The position numbers and the translations under genes are program-made. The notes under the pieces are model-generated. The model was not told where the DNA came from. It was given only the letters and a program-made list of their open reading frames with translations, and searched no databases. Positions 25,786 through 34,251 of a DNA stretch of 64,000 bases are shown in pieces; positions within the stretch are counted from its first letter, which is position 1; each line of letters starts with the position of its first letter. The DNA is taken from positions 80,290 through 144,289 of the forward strand of contig UQWA01000003.1 of the NCBI GenBank assembly GCA_900544685.1, written 5' to 3'. Source of the stretch: an uncultured Lachnospiraceae bacterium. Its GTDB lineage: Bacteria > Bacillota > Clostridia > Lachnospirales > Lachnospiraceae.

Positions 25786-26133
25786 CTATATACTGCCAAA
25801 CGCGTTTCTAATATGACAGATCTGTGTTCCTGTAATGCCGATCACATCAAACCGGCAAGGTACATTCTCCCATTTCTTCTGATGAAGATAATATCTGGCA
25901 GTCCGATAAATCTGCTGCTGTTTACGAAGATCAACTGCCTCCAGAGGGTCACCCATCTGAAGATTCTTTCGGTATTTTACTTCTAAAAACACAAGATAAC
26001 GGTCATCTCTGGCAATGAGATCAATCTCGCCTGTACGGATCCGGTAATTCCGTTCCAGAATCTCGTAACCTTTTTCTTCCAGATATTTTGCTGCCAGTTC
26101 CTCATGCTTCTGTCCAATCTTCCTGCGATTCAT
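25786..26133 (-). CDS. YraN family endonuclease-like protein
   Basis: A 115-residue protein of the UPF0102 family. The restriction-endonuclease-like core is visible as TGEIDLIARDDRYLVFLEVK near residue 40 (the E-D-ExK pattern). The family often lies next to rnhB, as here, four bases beyond its stop. The ATG at 26133 is preferred; a TTG eight codons earlier would overlap rnhB. Cellular role is not established. Confidence 0.85.
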   Translation of the reverse strand: MNRRKIGQKHEELAAKYLEEKGYEILERNYRIRTGEIDLIARDDRYLVFLEVKYRKNLQMGDPLEAVDLRKQQQIYRTARYYLHQKKWENVPCRFDVIGITGTQICHIRNAFGSI

Positions 26134-26137
26134 CTTC

Positions 26138-26914
26138 TCAGCCCAGCTTTCTTTCAAGAATAAAATGAGTGATAAAGCTCTTCCTGTGAATCGGTGATGG
26201 ACCGTATTTTTTCAGTGCTTCAATATGGGCTGCGGTACCATATCCCTTGTGACCTGCAAATCCATACTCAGGCATCAGCTTGTCATATTCCATCATCAGT
26301 CTGTCCCTGGTCACCTTGGCAATAATACTGGCAGCCGCAATAGACATACTCTTTGCATCGCCTTTGATAATCGGCACCTGCACAGTTGTAATTCCCGGAA
26401 TGGTAACTGCGTCATTGAGCAGAATATCCGGCTGTACATACAGGCTGCCAACTGCCTGACGCATAGCTTCGTAGGTTGCCTGCAGAATATTGATCTCATC
26501 AATCCGTGCCGGAGACGCTATCCCAACGCCAACTGCTACTGCTTTCTCCATAATCTCATCATACAATGCATCTCTTCTTGACGCAGACAGCTTCTTGGAG
26601 TCATTCAGATATCGGATCTTGCAGTCATGGGGCAGCACTACTGCACCTGCCACTACCGGTCCTGCAAGCGGTCCCCTCCCAGCTTCGTCAATTCCACAGA
26701 TATAACTGCAAAAATCGTATTTTTTCTCATATTCCAACATCTTTTCCAGACGCTGCTGTTCCTTTTCTTCTTCTTCCAGTCTGCGTACACATCTGGTCAG
26801 GAGATTCTGTACGCCCTTGCGCTCGTCCTGCTCATATTGCTGCATCTTAACCGACAATTCTTCCAGTGTACACTCTTCCAGTTCTTTTTTAATCTCTGTA
26901 ATTGGCTTGCCCAT
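26138..26914 (-). CDS. rnhB: Ribonuclease HII
   Basis: A 258-residue enzyme that removes ribonucleotides from DNA and cleaves RNA in hybrids. The active-site motif CGIDEAGRGPLAGPV starts near residue 74; LNDAVTIPG and SIIAKVTRDRLM supply the other conserved residues. The N-terminal 70 residues are a coiled, charged extension common in Clostridia. It starts 14 bases after rbgA. Confidence 0.95.
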   Translation of the reverse strand: MGKPITEIKKELEECTLEELSVKMQQYEQDERKGVQNLLTRCVRRLEEEEKEQQRLEKMLEYEKKYDFCSYICGIDEAGRGPLAGPVVAGAVVLPHDCKIRYLNDSKKLSASRRDALYDEIMEKAVAVGVGIASPARIDEINILQATYEAMRQAVGSLYVQPDILLNDAVTIPGITTVQVPIIKGDAKSMSIAAASIIAKVTRDRLMMEYDKLMPEYGFAGHKGYGTAAHIEALKKYGPSPIHRKSFITHFILERKLG

Positions 26915-26928
26915 ATCTTCTCCAGTCC

Positions 26929-27783
26929 TTATTCTGCATCAGGGAACTCCAGCGTTACCCGTCCCAGCTTTCCACTTCGAAAATCATCCATCAGAAGCTT
27001 AGATGCTTTTCCGTAGTCCAATTCACCACCACGAATCAGACAGCCACGTACTCTGGCAATCTCTTCCAGTATCTGCGCCGCACTTTTCTCTTCTGACTCA
27101 TCCAATTGAAAACGTTTCTCCAGAGTACCTGGATACTGATTTTTCAGGAATGTAATCAGTTCCATGGCAAGTTCATCAATATTCAGAATCTCGTCATTGA
27201 TGGAGCCGATCAGCGCCAGACGCAGTCCCACTGCCTGATCTTCAAACTTAGGCCAAAGGATACCTGGCGTATCCAGAAGTTCTACATTCTTGTTCAGGCG
27301 AATCCACTGTTTTCCTTTGGTTACACCCGGCTTGTTACCGGTCTTGGCACATGCCTTCCCTGCATAAGTATTAATAAAAGTAGATTTTCCCACATTTGGA
27401 ATACCAACTACCATAGCGCGAACCGGACGGTTCTTTATGCCTCTTTTCCGGTCTCTCTCGATTTTTTCTTTACATGCTTCCTGAATGATGGCCGAGATTG
27501 CCTTCATTCCGGCTCCACTTCTGGAATCTACTTCCTGCACAAAGTATCCTTTGTTCTGAAAATATTCACCCCATTTTTTATTGGCGTTCTTGTCTGCCAG
27601 ATCTGCCTTGTTCAGCAGAATCAGTCTGGATTTATTCTTTCCAAGTTCATCAATATCCGGATTCCTGCTGGATAACGGCACTCGCGCATCTACCAGTTCA
27701 ATCACCAGATCAATTAATTTGATATCTTCCTGCATCATACGTTTTGCTTTTGTCATATGACCAGGATACCACTGATAATTCAT
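26929..27783 (-). CDS. rbgA: Ribosome biogenesis GTPase RbgA (YlqF)
   Basis: A 284-residue circularly permuted GTPase. The G4 motif LLNKADLAD comes first near residue 58, then Walker A GIPNVGKST near residue 126 and G3 DTPGIL near residue 173. RbgA acts late in 50S assembly in Bacillus. The N-terminus MNYQWYPGHMTKAKR is typical. It is 12 bases from lepB and 14 from rnhB. Confidence 0.95.
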   Translation of the reverse strand: MNYQWYPGHMTKAKRMMQEDIKLIDLVIELVDARVPLSSRNPDIDELGKNKSRLILLNKADLADKNANKKWGEYFQNKGYFVQEVDSRSGAGMKAISAIIQEACKEKIERDRKRGIKNRPVRAMVVGIPNVGKSTFINTYAGKACAKTGNKPGVTKGKQWIRLNKNVELLDTPGILWPKFEDQAVGLRLALIGSINDEILNIDELAMELITFLKNQYPGTLEKRFQLDESEEKSAAQILEEIARVRGCLIRGGELDYGKASKLLMDDFRSGKLGRVTLEFPDAE

Positions 27784-27795
27784 AGTTTCCTCCTG

Positions 27796-28380
27796 TCAGC
27801 TTATTCGTCCGAAGCTGTCTGACGGCAGAATACGCAGCCATACACGACCTTCGATATAATCTGCATCTACCAGCCCCACATCGGCATATCGGCTGTCTTC
27901 ACTGTTATTTCTGTTATCCCCCAGCACAAAATACTCGGTCACGCCCAGTTTAATCTCCTCGGAAGCAAGCCCCGGATTGGTGATTGCCGGATAATCTGTC
28001 TTTTCCAGATAAACCTTACCATTGATATAAATCATCCCATCCCTGATCTGAATGGACTCTCCGGGCAGTCCAATTACTCTTTTAATATAAGTATGTGATG
28101 TATTGCTTCCGTTCGGCTTGAATGCAATGATGTCATTTCTCTTTGGGGAACCGATACGGTAGGAAAGCGTATCTATCAGCACATGGTCTCCATCTGACAG
28201 CGTCACTTCCATAGACTGTCCGATATTGGTACGTATCTGCCCGAAAAACAAAACCAGTACAAACGCAGCCAATACAACCACCAGAATTTCAAATATCCAG
28301 AGCAAAACGCTCTTTATCTGCTCTTGAACGGACTTCTTCTCCTTCTGTCTTTTCCTTGGATTCCGCTTTTCTCTTCTCAT
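27796..28380 (-). CDS. lepB: Signal peptidase I
   Basis: A 194-residue membrane-anchored protease that removes signal peptides. The basic N-terminus is followed by one membrane helix at about residues 28-50. The catalytic Ser is in NIGQSMEVTL, and the catalytic Lys is in YIKRVIGLPGE. The ATG at 28380 follows AAGGAG; longer frames would start inside the rplS terminator. It lies after that terminator in the operon, so its level may depend on readthrough. Confidence 0.94.
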   Translation of the reverse strand: MRREKRNPRKRQKEKKSVQEQIKSVLLWIFEILVVVLAAFVLVLFFGQIRTNIGQSMEVTLSDGDHVLIDTLSYRIGSPKRNDIIAFKPNGSNTSHTYIKRVIGLPGESIQIRDGMIYINGKVYLEKTDYPAITNPGLASEEIKLGVTEYFVLGDNRNNSEDSRYADVGLVDADYIEGRVWLRILPSDSFGRIS

Positions 28381-28402
28381 ACTGTAACTCCTTGACTGAG
28401 AC

Positions 28403-28430
28403 AAAAAAAGCTGTCCGAAGACAGCTCTTT
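28403..28430 (-). terminator. Terminator after rplS
   Basis: AGCTGTC and GACAGCT enclose a TTCG tetraloop and are followed by seven T on the minus strand. Confidence 0.8.
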
Positions 28431-28437
28431 TCAAGTA

Positions 28438-28785
28438 TTATTTTACAAGTTCTTTTACCTTTGCGCTCTTTCCGCTACGTTCTCTTAAGTAGTTCAGTTT
28501 AGCACGTCTTACTTTACCTCTTCTGATTACTTCTACTTTTTCAACGTTCGGGGAATGTAATGGCCATGTCTTTTCTACGCCGATTCCGTTGGAGTTCTTT
28601 CTTACTGTGAATGTAGCACGTGTGCTTCCACCCTGTTTCTTAAGAACAGTTCCTTCAAAAACCTGGATACGTTCGCGGTTACCTTCTTTGATCTTACCGT
28701 AAACTTTTACAGTATCACCTACGTTAAACTGTGGCACATTCTCTTTTAACTGAGCTGCTTCGATATTTTTGATAATTTCCTGCAT
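28438..28785 (-). CDS. rplS: 50S ribosomal protein L19
   Basis: A 115-residue ribosomal protein at the interface of the 30S and 50S subunits. Conserved sequence includes FNVGDTVKVYGKIKEG and a basic C-terminus (GKVRRAKLNYLRERSGKSAK). The ATG at 28785 is preceded by AAGGAGGAAC, which decides against an ATG 11 codons upstream. It has a likely own promoter and a terminator, so it can be expressed apart from its neighbours. Confidence 0.96.
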   Translation of the reverse strand: MQEIIKNIEAAQLKENVPQFNVGDTVKVYGKIKEGNRERIQVFEGTVLKKQGGSTRATFTVRKNSNGIGVEKTWPLHSPNVEKVEVIRRGKVRRAKLNYLRERSGKSAKVKELVK

Positions 28786-28865
28786 TTGTTGTTCCTCCTT
28801 ATATTTTTGGATGTTCATAATACGATTCTGTAACAGAGGACCATCTCTTTCTCACAACGTATATC

Positions 28866-28894
28866 ATGATATCATGCAGAGAAAGAAATTGCAA
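28866..28894 (-). promoter_or_regulatory. Likely promoter of rplS
   Basis: On the minus strand TTGCAA (28889-28894) and TATCAT (28866-28871) are 17 bases apart. CTTTCTC in the spacer can pair with GAGAAAG downstream, but the transcript would start after the first arm. Confidence 0.45.
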
Positions 28895-28919
28895 GGAAAA
28901 TTTTCAATTGTTCTGCTTT

Positions 28920-29417
28920 TTATGCCTGTTCTTCTGCTGATGTTTCTTCTTTACTGCTTTCCTCGGCAACTGTCTCTTCCACAGATGCTTCTTCTCCGGA
29001 AACATTCTCTTCTGAAGGTGCTTCTTTCTCGGAAGCTTTCTCTTCAGAAGGAGCCTCTTCTTTACCACTTTCTTCCGGTGCTGTCTCTTCTGCAACAGTA
29101 TTTTCTTCGTCTTCGAAGATATCTTCCTCAGCATCCATGCCTTCCGGAAGCTTTTCTTTTAAAGTCTTCAGCTCTTCTTCCAGACACTCCAGCTCTGTAT
29201 ACATGGTATTGATCGCTGTGATCTTATCTTCATATTCCGTGATCTCGTCCTTGTGTTCTTCGTAATATGCTCTTCCCAGTGCAAGCAGCTCATCCTGAAT
29301 TTTTTTCTTCTTTGCCAGGGTTTTGGTCTTTAAGGATGCGATCTCTGCCACTTCCCCTGTCTTTTTTACCATCTGCTGACCAAAAACGGATAATTTTTTA
29401 CCAAAATCTTCAAACAT
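28920..29417 (-). CDS. Hypothetical coiled-coil protein with Glu/Ser-rich tail
   Basis: A 165-residue protein I cannot assign. Residues 1-95 are helical and charged, with heptad-like spacing (AYYEEHKDEITEYEDKITAI). Residues 100-165 are highly acidic and repeat a unit of the type EEAPSEE/EKEAPSEE, probably disordered. There is no signal peptide or membrane segment. The start overlaps the trmD stop by 8 bases, so it is translated with trmD. A GTG/TTG start elsewhere is not needed. Confidence 0.65.
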   Translation of the reverse strand: MFEDFGKKLSVFGQQMVKKTGEVAEIASLKTKTLAKKKKIQDELLALGRAYYEEHKDEITEYEDKITAINTMYTELECLEEELKTLKEKLPEGMDAEEDIFEDEENTVAEETAPEESGKEEAPSEEKASEKEAPSEENVSGEEASVEETVAEESSKEETSAEEQA

Positions 29418-30144
29418 CTTTCATTTCCCCTTTCAGAAATTCCTGTTCTTTTTTTGTAAGCTGCGCTTTTTCCAGTAAATCAGGACGCCATTTTGCAGTC
29501 CGTATAATGGACTGTTCTCTGCGCCATTTTTCCACATTGGCATGATGACCGGACAGCAGTACCGGCGGTACTTTCTTTCCACGCCATTCTTCCGGGCGGC
29601 TGTACTGCGGATATTCCAGAAGGGAATCCTGAAAAGATTCCGTCTCTGCCGATACGTCATTATTCAGTACACCCGGAACCAGTCTGGATATGGTATCCAT
29701 CATAACCAGTGCCGGAAGCTCTCCGCCTGTCAATACGTAATCTCCAATAGACACGTAATCTGTAACTACTTCTTCCAGGACACGTTCATCAATCCCCTCA
29801 TAGTGACCGCATAGAAAAACCAACTCTTCTTCCTGTGCAAACGCTTCTGCCATTTTCTGGTTAAAAGTATGCCCCTGTGGGGTAAGATAAATGGTACGCA
29901 GCTTTCGTCCTGCCTGTTCTTCCAGTGACTGGTGCGCTGCATATACCGGTTCTGCCTGCATCACCATCCCGGCACCTCCGCCATATGGATAATCGTCTAC
30001 TTTCATATGCTTGTTTCCGGCAAAATCTCTGATATTTACTGCATTCAGGGACAGCAATCCTTTTTCCATTGCCCGTCCTGTAATGCTGGTATGAAAACCC
30101 TGTTCAATCATCTCAGGGAATAGTGTCAAAACATGAAATCTCAA
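29410..30144 (-). CDS. trmD: tRNA (guanine-N1)-methyltransferase
   Basis: With a TTG start at 30144 the enzyme has 244 residues. GGAGGG lies just upstream, and TTGA overlaps the rimM stop. It methylates G37 of tRNAs that read CNN codons. The knotted SPOUT fold is visible in YPYGGGAGMVM, LVFLCGHYEGIDERV and IGDYVLTGGELPA. It sits between rimM and the acidic protein in the conserved rpsP-rimM-trmD-rplS order. Confidence 0.94.
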   Translation of the reverse strand: MRFHVLTLFPEMIEQGFHTSITGRAMEKGLLSLNAVNIRDFAGNKHMKVDDYPYGGGAGMVMQAEPVYAAHQSLEEQAGRKLRTIYLTPQGHTFNQKMAEAFAQEEELVFLCGHYEGIDERVLEEVVTDYVSIGDYVLTGGELPALVMMDTISRLVPGVLNNDVSAETESFQDSLLEYPQYSRPEEWRGKKVPPVLLSGHHANVEKWRREQSIIRTAKWRPDLLEKAQLTKKEQEFLKGEMKDV

Positions 30145-30647
30145 AGCAGACCCTCCAGTAAGTGAACTGTCATGGAATTCTCTTCCAATGATACCTTTAT
30201 AATACATTCTTTTATATTTGGTATCAAGACTTCTTTTTCATTTTCCATCTTTACCACATAGACATCGTTGGCACCGGTCTGAATCACTTCTGTCAGTGTC
30301 CCAAGAAATTCTCCTTCTTCGTCAGACACCTGAAGTCCAATCAGATCACAGATAAAATATTCTCCCGGTTTTAACTTTACCGCATTCTCGCGGGACACAA
30401 GGAGTGGTACATTTCGCAGCAGTTCTGCATCGTTCATGGAGTCTACGCCCTTTAATTTCAAGATCACCATATTCTTGAAAAACTTCACCTGTTCCACAGT
30501 CAGTGTACGCTGTCCTCTTTTTTCTTCCAGAATTACTTCTTTTAATTTCTTGAATCTTGTAACATCATCTGTCGTCGGGAATACCTTCACTTCACCTCTC
30601 ACGCCGTGAGGAGAAGTAATCACACCCACCTGTAAAAACTGTTCCAT
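30141..30647 (-). CDS. rimM: 16S rRNA processing protein RimM
   Basis: A 168-residue factor for 30S maturation. The N-terminal beta-barrel domain carries VGVITSPHGVRGEVKVFP, and the C-terminal PRC-barrel includes YFICDLIGLQV. The ATG at 30647 follows CGGAGGAAAC. It overlaps trmD by four bases. Confidence 0.94.
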   Translation of the reverse strand: MEQFLQVGVITSPHGVRGEVKVFPTTDDVTRFKKLKEVILEEKRGQRTLTVEQVKFFKNMVILKLKGVDSMNDAELLRNVPLLVSRENAVKLKPGEYFICDLIGLQVSDEEGEFLGTLTEVIQTGANDVYVVKMENEKEVLIPNIKECIIKVSLEENSMTVHLLEGLL

Positions 30648-30706
30648 GTTTCCTCCGTTTATAATAGGATAAAAGATAAGCCGCCTCAAAATGAGACAGC
30701 TTAAAT

Positions 30707-30937
30707 TTATTGCATAATATCTACAATGACTTTTTTGTCGCTCTTGGATGCAGCAGCTTTTACAACGGAACGGATTGCTTTCGCAATTCTTCCCTGCTTA
30801 CCAATCACTTTGCCCATATCTGATTGAGCAACTTTCAACTCAATGACTGTGGATTTTCCACTTTCCTTTTCCGTCACTACAACTTCTTCCGGATGTTCCA
30901 CAAGAGACTTGGCAATTACTTCCACTAACTCTTTCAT
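30707..30937 (-). CDS. khpA: KH-domain RNA-binding protein KhpA (YlqC)
   Basis: A 76-residue single KH domain with the GxxG-containing loop in MGKVIGKQGRIAKAIR. In Gram-positives KhpA partners with KhpB/Jag and affects sRNA binding and cell elongation. Its place between rpsP and rimM is the usual one. Confidence 0.92.
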   Translation of the reverse strand: MKELVEVIAKSLVEHPEEVVVTEKESGKSTVIELKVAQSDMGKVIGKQGRIAKAIRSVVKAAASKSDKKVIVDIMQ

Positions 30938-30953
30938 TACCGCACCTCAATTC

Positions 30954-31199
30954 TTATTTTTCGATGCCAGCTAACTTGAACAGTTTTCCAACAACTTCTG
31001 TAGGCTGAGCGCCATTAGCAAGCCATTTTTTAGCCAGTTCTTCATTTACATGGAACTCGCTTGGATCAGTATTTGGATTGTAAGTACCGATTTCTTCGAT
31101 ACATCTTCCGTCTCTAGGGGATCTGGAATCTGCAACTACGATTCTGTAGAAAGGTGCCTTCTTCTGTCCCATTCTTCTTAATCTGATTTTTACTGCCAT
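30954..31199 (-). CDS. rpsP: 30S ribosomal protein S16
   Basis: An 81-residue ribosomal protein starting MAVKIRLRRMGQKKAPFYRIVVADSR (only its first part quoted by family signature: KIRLRRMGQKKAPFYRIV). Length and the NPNTDPSEF stretch fit S16. It follows ffh by 86 bases, a gap that holds the palindrome GTTGTATATACAAC but no clear terminator. Confidence 0.96.
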   Translation of the reverse strand: MAVKIRLRRMGQKKAPFYRIVVADSRSPRDGRCIEEIGTYNPNTDPSEFHVNEELAKKWLANGAQPTEVVGKLFKLAGIEK

Positions 31200-31285
31200 T
31201 TTATTTTACCTCCGTAATTTTTTGAACCTGTTTTTCAGGAAATTGTGACCAGCGTTGTATATACAACTGCCGGATTATTTATATG

Positions 31286-32635
31286 TTAAAAGGGAAGTTT
31301 GAACTTGCCTCTTTTACCCATCTTACCTCCCATCATACCAGGGAGCTGTTTCATCATCTTTCTGGACTGCTCAAACTGCTTTACCAGACGGTTGACTTCG
31401 CTGATATCCACACCGGCACCAGCTGCAATTCTCTTCTTTCTGGAAGGATTCAGAATATCCGGGTTGGATCGTTCCTTCGGTGTCATGGAAAGAATAATTG
31501 CTTCTGTTCTTGCAAGGGCAGATTCATCAATCATTCCCTCGATGTCCTTCATCTTGCTTCCGCCGATTCCCGGCATCATGCTAAGGACACTGGAAATGCC
31601 ACCCATATTTTTCATCTGATTCATGCTTTCCAGATAATCATCAAAACCAAAGCTTGCTTTCTTCAGCTTCTGTTCCATCTCTTTGGCTTTCGCCTCATCC
31701 AGATTCGCCTGAGCCTTCTCGATCAGAGTCATGACATCACCCATACCAAGAATTCTGGACGCCATACGTTCTGGATAGAACTGTTCCAGATCAGACAACT
31801 TCTCTCCCATACCTGCATACAGGATCGGCTTGCCACAGGTTGCCTTGATGGACAATGCAGCACCACCTCTGGTATCTCCATCCAGCTTGGTAAGAACCAC
31901 ACCGTCAATGCCGATCTTATCATTAAACATCTGGGATACATTCACTGCATCCTGACCGGTCATGGCATCTACTACAAGCAATGTCTGATCGACCTGTACA
32001 GCTTCCTTGATCTCAACCAGCTCATTCATCATATCTTCATCTACATGAAGACGACCGGCTGTATCCAGAAATACCACATTCATATTATGTGACTTAGCAT
32101 GTTCAATTGCTGCCTTGGCAATGTTCACTGGTTTTTGCTTGTCACCCATGGAAAAGACTTCCACACCGACCTTCTCACCGTTGATCTGTAACTGCTGAAT
32201 CGCTGCCGGACGATATACGTCGCAGGCTGCAAGGAGCGGAACTCTTCCCTTGGACTTCAGCTTCGCTGCCAGCTTTGCTGTCGTCGTTGTCTTACCTGCG
32301 CCCTGAAGACCCACCATCATAATGACGGTAATCTCATTACCAGGCTTTAAGGCAATCTCCTTCATCTCAGATCCCATGAGTGAAACCAGTTCTTCATTTA
32401 CAATCTTGATCACCATCTGACCAGGATTCAGCCCATTCATGACATCTGCGCCAACGGCACGCTCCTGAACAGATTTGATAAACTGCTTTACAACTTTGAA
32501 GCTGACATCGGCTTCCAGAAGTGCCATCTTGACTTCCTTCAGTGCCGTCTTCACATCACTTTCCGTCAGCTTACCCTTGCTTCGCAGGTTCTTAAACACA
32601 TTTTGTAGTTTGTCGGAAAGGCTTTCAAATGCCAT
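31286..32635 (-). CDS. ffh: Signal recognition particle protein Ffh
   Basis: A 449-residue SRP54 GTPase. The N domain is followed by the G domain with GLQGAGKTTT near residue 108 and DTAGRLHVD near residue 190, then the methionine-rich M domain that binds signal peptides and 4.5S RNA. The protein ends GKMGKRGKFKLPF. It starts two bases after ylxM, its usual partner. Confidence 0.97.
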   Translation of the reverse strand: MAFESLSDKLQNVFKNLRSKGKLTESDVKTALKEVKMALLEADVSFKVVKQFIKSVQERAVGADVMNGLNPGQMVIKIVNEELVSLMGSEMKEIALKPGNEITVIMMVGLQGAGKTTTTAKLAAKLKSKGRVPLLAACDVYRPAAIQQLQINGEKVGVEVFSMGDKQKPVNIAKAAIEHAKSHNMNVVFLDTAGRLHVDEDMMNELVEIKEAVQVDQTLLVVDAMTGQDAVNVSQMFNDKIGIDGVVLTKLDGDTRGGAALSIKATCGKPILYAGMGEKLSDLEQFYPERMASRILGMGDVMTLIEKAQANLDEAKAKEMEQKLKKASFGFDDYLESMNQMKNMGGISSVLSMMPGIGGSKMKDIEGMIDESALARTEAIILSMTPKERSNPDILNPSRKKRIAAGAGVDISEVNRLVKQFEQSRKMMKQLPGMMGGKMGKRGKFKLPF

Positions 32636-32637
32636 TA

Positions 32638-32955
32638 TTATAATTCCTCCAGTATCTCACTGCATATCTGCTCAATATCCTGCTGGCCTTTTGCAAGTTC
32701 ATGAATCTGTGTCACTTTTTCTTTAATAGAAAGGAACTTTTCGACCAGATGAAGCTGTTCTTCATAATGAGCCAGTATATTGTTGCAGCGCTTAATTAAA
32801 TCGTGAACACCCTGTCTGCTAATATCGTATTCTTTTGCTACTTCCGTGCAGGAATAGTCATTCAACACCACATCTTCATATACCTGACGCTGATGTTCTG
32901 TCAGTAATTCACCATAAAAATCATATAATAAAGTCTGCTCAACAAATCGTTCCAT
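32638..32955 (-). CDS. ylxM: YlxM family helix-turn-helix protein
   Basis: A 105-residue DNA-binding-like protein, an SRP-associated regulator in Gram-positives. The HTH is visible in YSCTEVAKEYDISRQGVHDL. The ATG at 32955 follows AAAGGTGA; two earlier ATGs (32973 and 33000) lack a ribosome site and lie within the proposed promoter. It precedes ffh by two bases. Confidence 0.9.
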   Translation of the reverse strand: MERFVEQTLLYDFYGELLTEHQRQVYEDVVLNDYSCTEVAKEYDISRQGVHDLIKRCNNILAHYEEQLHLVEKFLSIKEKVTQIHELAKGQQDIEQICSEILEEL

Positions 32956-32971
32956 ATCTATCACCTTTGAC

Positions 32972-33000
32972 ATGATATACCAATTGCTTCGCATTGTCAA
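32972..33000 (-). promoter_or_regulatory. Promoter of ylxM-ffh
   Basis: On the minus strand TTGACA (32995-33000) and TATCAT (32972-32977) are 17 bases apart. The predicted start near 32965 falls on the ribosome-binding sequence of ylxM, leaving an unusually short leader. Confidence 0.5.
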
Positions 33001-33025
33001 GTATTTTTTCTTGACAGCTTAAAAA

Positions 33026-34249
33026 TTATGGATTGGCTCTGATCAGACGTGGTTTGTAACCAGACTCTTCCAGTGCTTTTACAATCTGATTCTTATGATC
33101 GGTACCAAATGCCTCCATGGTAATCTTCAGTTCTACTGCCTTGGAGCGGTTGGTACTGATAAACTGGTTATGTTCCAGTTTGATAACATTACCCTGCATC
33201 TTGGCAATGACAGCGGATACCTTTGTCAGTTCTCCAGGAGAGTCCGGCAATAATACAGAGACAGTAAAGATACGATCTCTCTGGATCAGTCCAAACTGTA
33301 CCACAGAAGACATGGTGATCACGTCCATGTTACCACCACTAAGCACGGAAACAATCTTTTTATTCTTTACGTCCAGATGCTTCAGTGCTGCTACCGTCAG
33401 CAGTCCGGAATTCTCAACTACCATCTTATGATTTTCTACCATATCCAGGAATGCAACGATCAGTTCATCGTCTGTGACGGTAATCACATCATCCAGATTT
33501 TTCTGAAGATAAGGGAAAATCTTACTGCCAGGTGTCTTCACTGCAGTACCATCTGCAATCGTATTGATGGATGGCAGTGTGGTTACTTCCCCATTTTTCA
33601 GAGATTCCTGAAGACAGTTGGCACCTGCCGGTTCCACTCCGATCACTTTAATGTTTGGATTCAGCATCTTGGCAAGCGTAGAAACGCCGGTTGCCAGTCC
33701 GCCACCGCCGACCGGAACCAGAATATAATCTACCAGTGGAAGTTCCTTTACAATCTCCATGGCAATGGTACCCTGACCGGTTGCCACACCAAGGTCATCA
33801 AACGGATGGATAAATGTATATCCGTTCTCTTCTGCCAGCTTGTACGCGTGTTCACATGCTTCATCGTATACATTGCCGTGAAGCACTACTTCAGCACCAT
33901 AACTCTTGGTACGATTCACCTTCATCAGTGGTGTGGTTGTCGGCATAACAACCACCGCCTTTACTCCCAGTTCTTTGGCTGCATATGCCACACCCTGGGC
34001 ATGATTACCTGCTGATGCAGTGATCAGTCCCTTTGCCTGTTCTTCTTTTTCCAGCTTAGAAATACGATAATAGGCGCCACGGATTTTGTAGGCACCTGTA
34101 ATCTGCATATTTTCCGGCTTCAGATATACTTTATTACCAGTCTGCTCGCTAAAATACTTGCTGTAAACCAGCTTGGTCTCCTGTGTAACTCTTTTTACCA
34201 CTTCAGCTGCTTCTTCAAAATTTTCTAATGTTAAATCTGTAAATTCCAT
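33026..34249 (-). CDS. ilvA: Threonine ammonia-lyase (catabolic type with ACT domain)
   Basis: A 407-residue PLP enzyme that deaminates threonine to 2-oxobutyrate. The PLP lysine is in TGAYKIRGA near residue 53, and the phosphate-binding Gly-rich loop is VPVGGGGLATG near residue 180. A single C-terminal ACT domain begins near residue 325. This length resembles TdcB-like enzymes with one ACT domain rather than the 510-residue biosynthetic IlvA. It lies two bases after ftsY and breaks the usual ftsY-ylxM-ffh order. Confidence 0.9.
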   Translation of the reverse strand: MEFTDLTLENFEEAAEVVKRVTQETKLVYSKYFSEQTGNKVYLKPENMQITGAYKIRGAYYRISKLEKEEQAKGLITASAGNHAQGVAYAAKELGVKAVVVMPTTTPLMKVNRTKSYGAEVVLHGNVYDEACEHAYKLAEENGYTFIHPFDDLGVATGQGTIAMEIVKELPLVDYILVPVGGGGLATGVSTLAKMLNPNIKVIGVEPAGANCLQESLKNGEVTTLPSINTIADGTAVKTPGSKIFPYLQKNLDDVITVTDDELIVAFLDMVENHKMVVENSGLLTVAALKHLDVKNKKIVSVLSGGNMDVITMSSVVQFGLIQRDRIFTVSVLLPDSPGELTKVSAVIAKMQGNVIKLEHNQFISTNRSKAVELKITMEAFGTDHKNQIVKALEESGYKPRLIRANP

Positions 34250-34251
34250 CT

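Noticed and set aside
31254..31267. Perfect palindrome GTTGTATATACAAC between ffh and rpsP
   Set aside because: Striking but alone; no good promoter boxes around it and no second copy noticed, so I did not call an operator.
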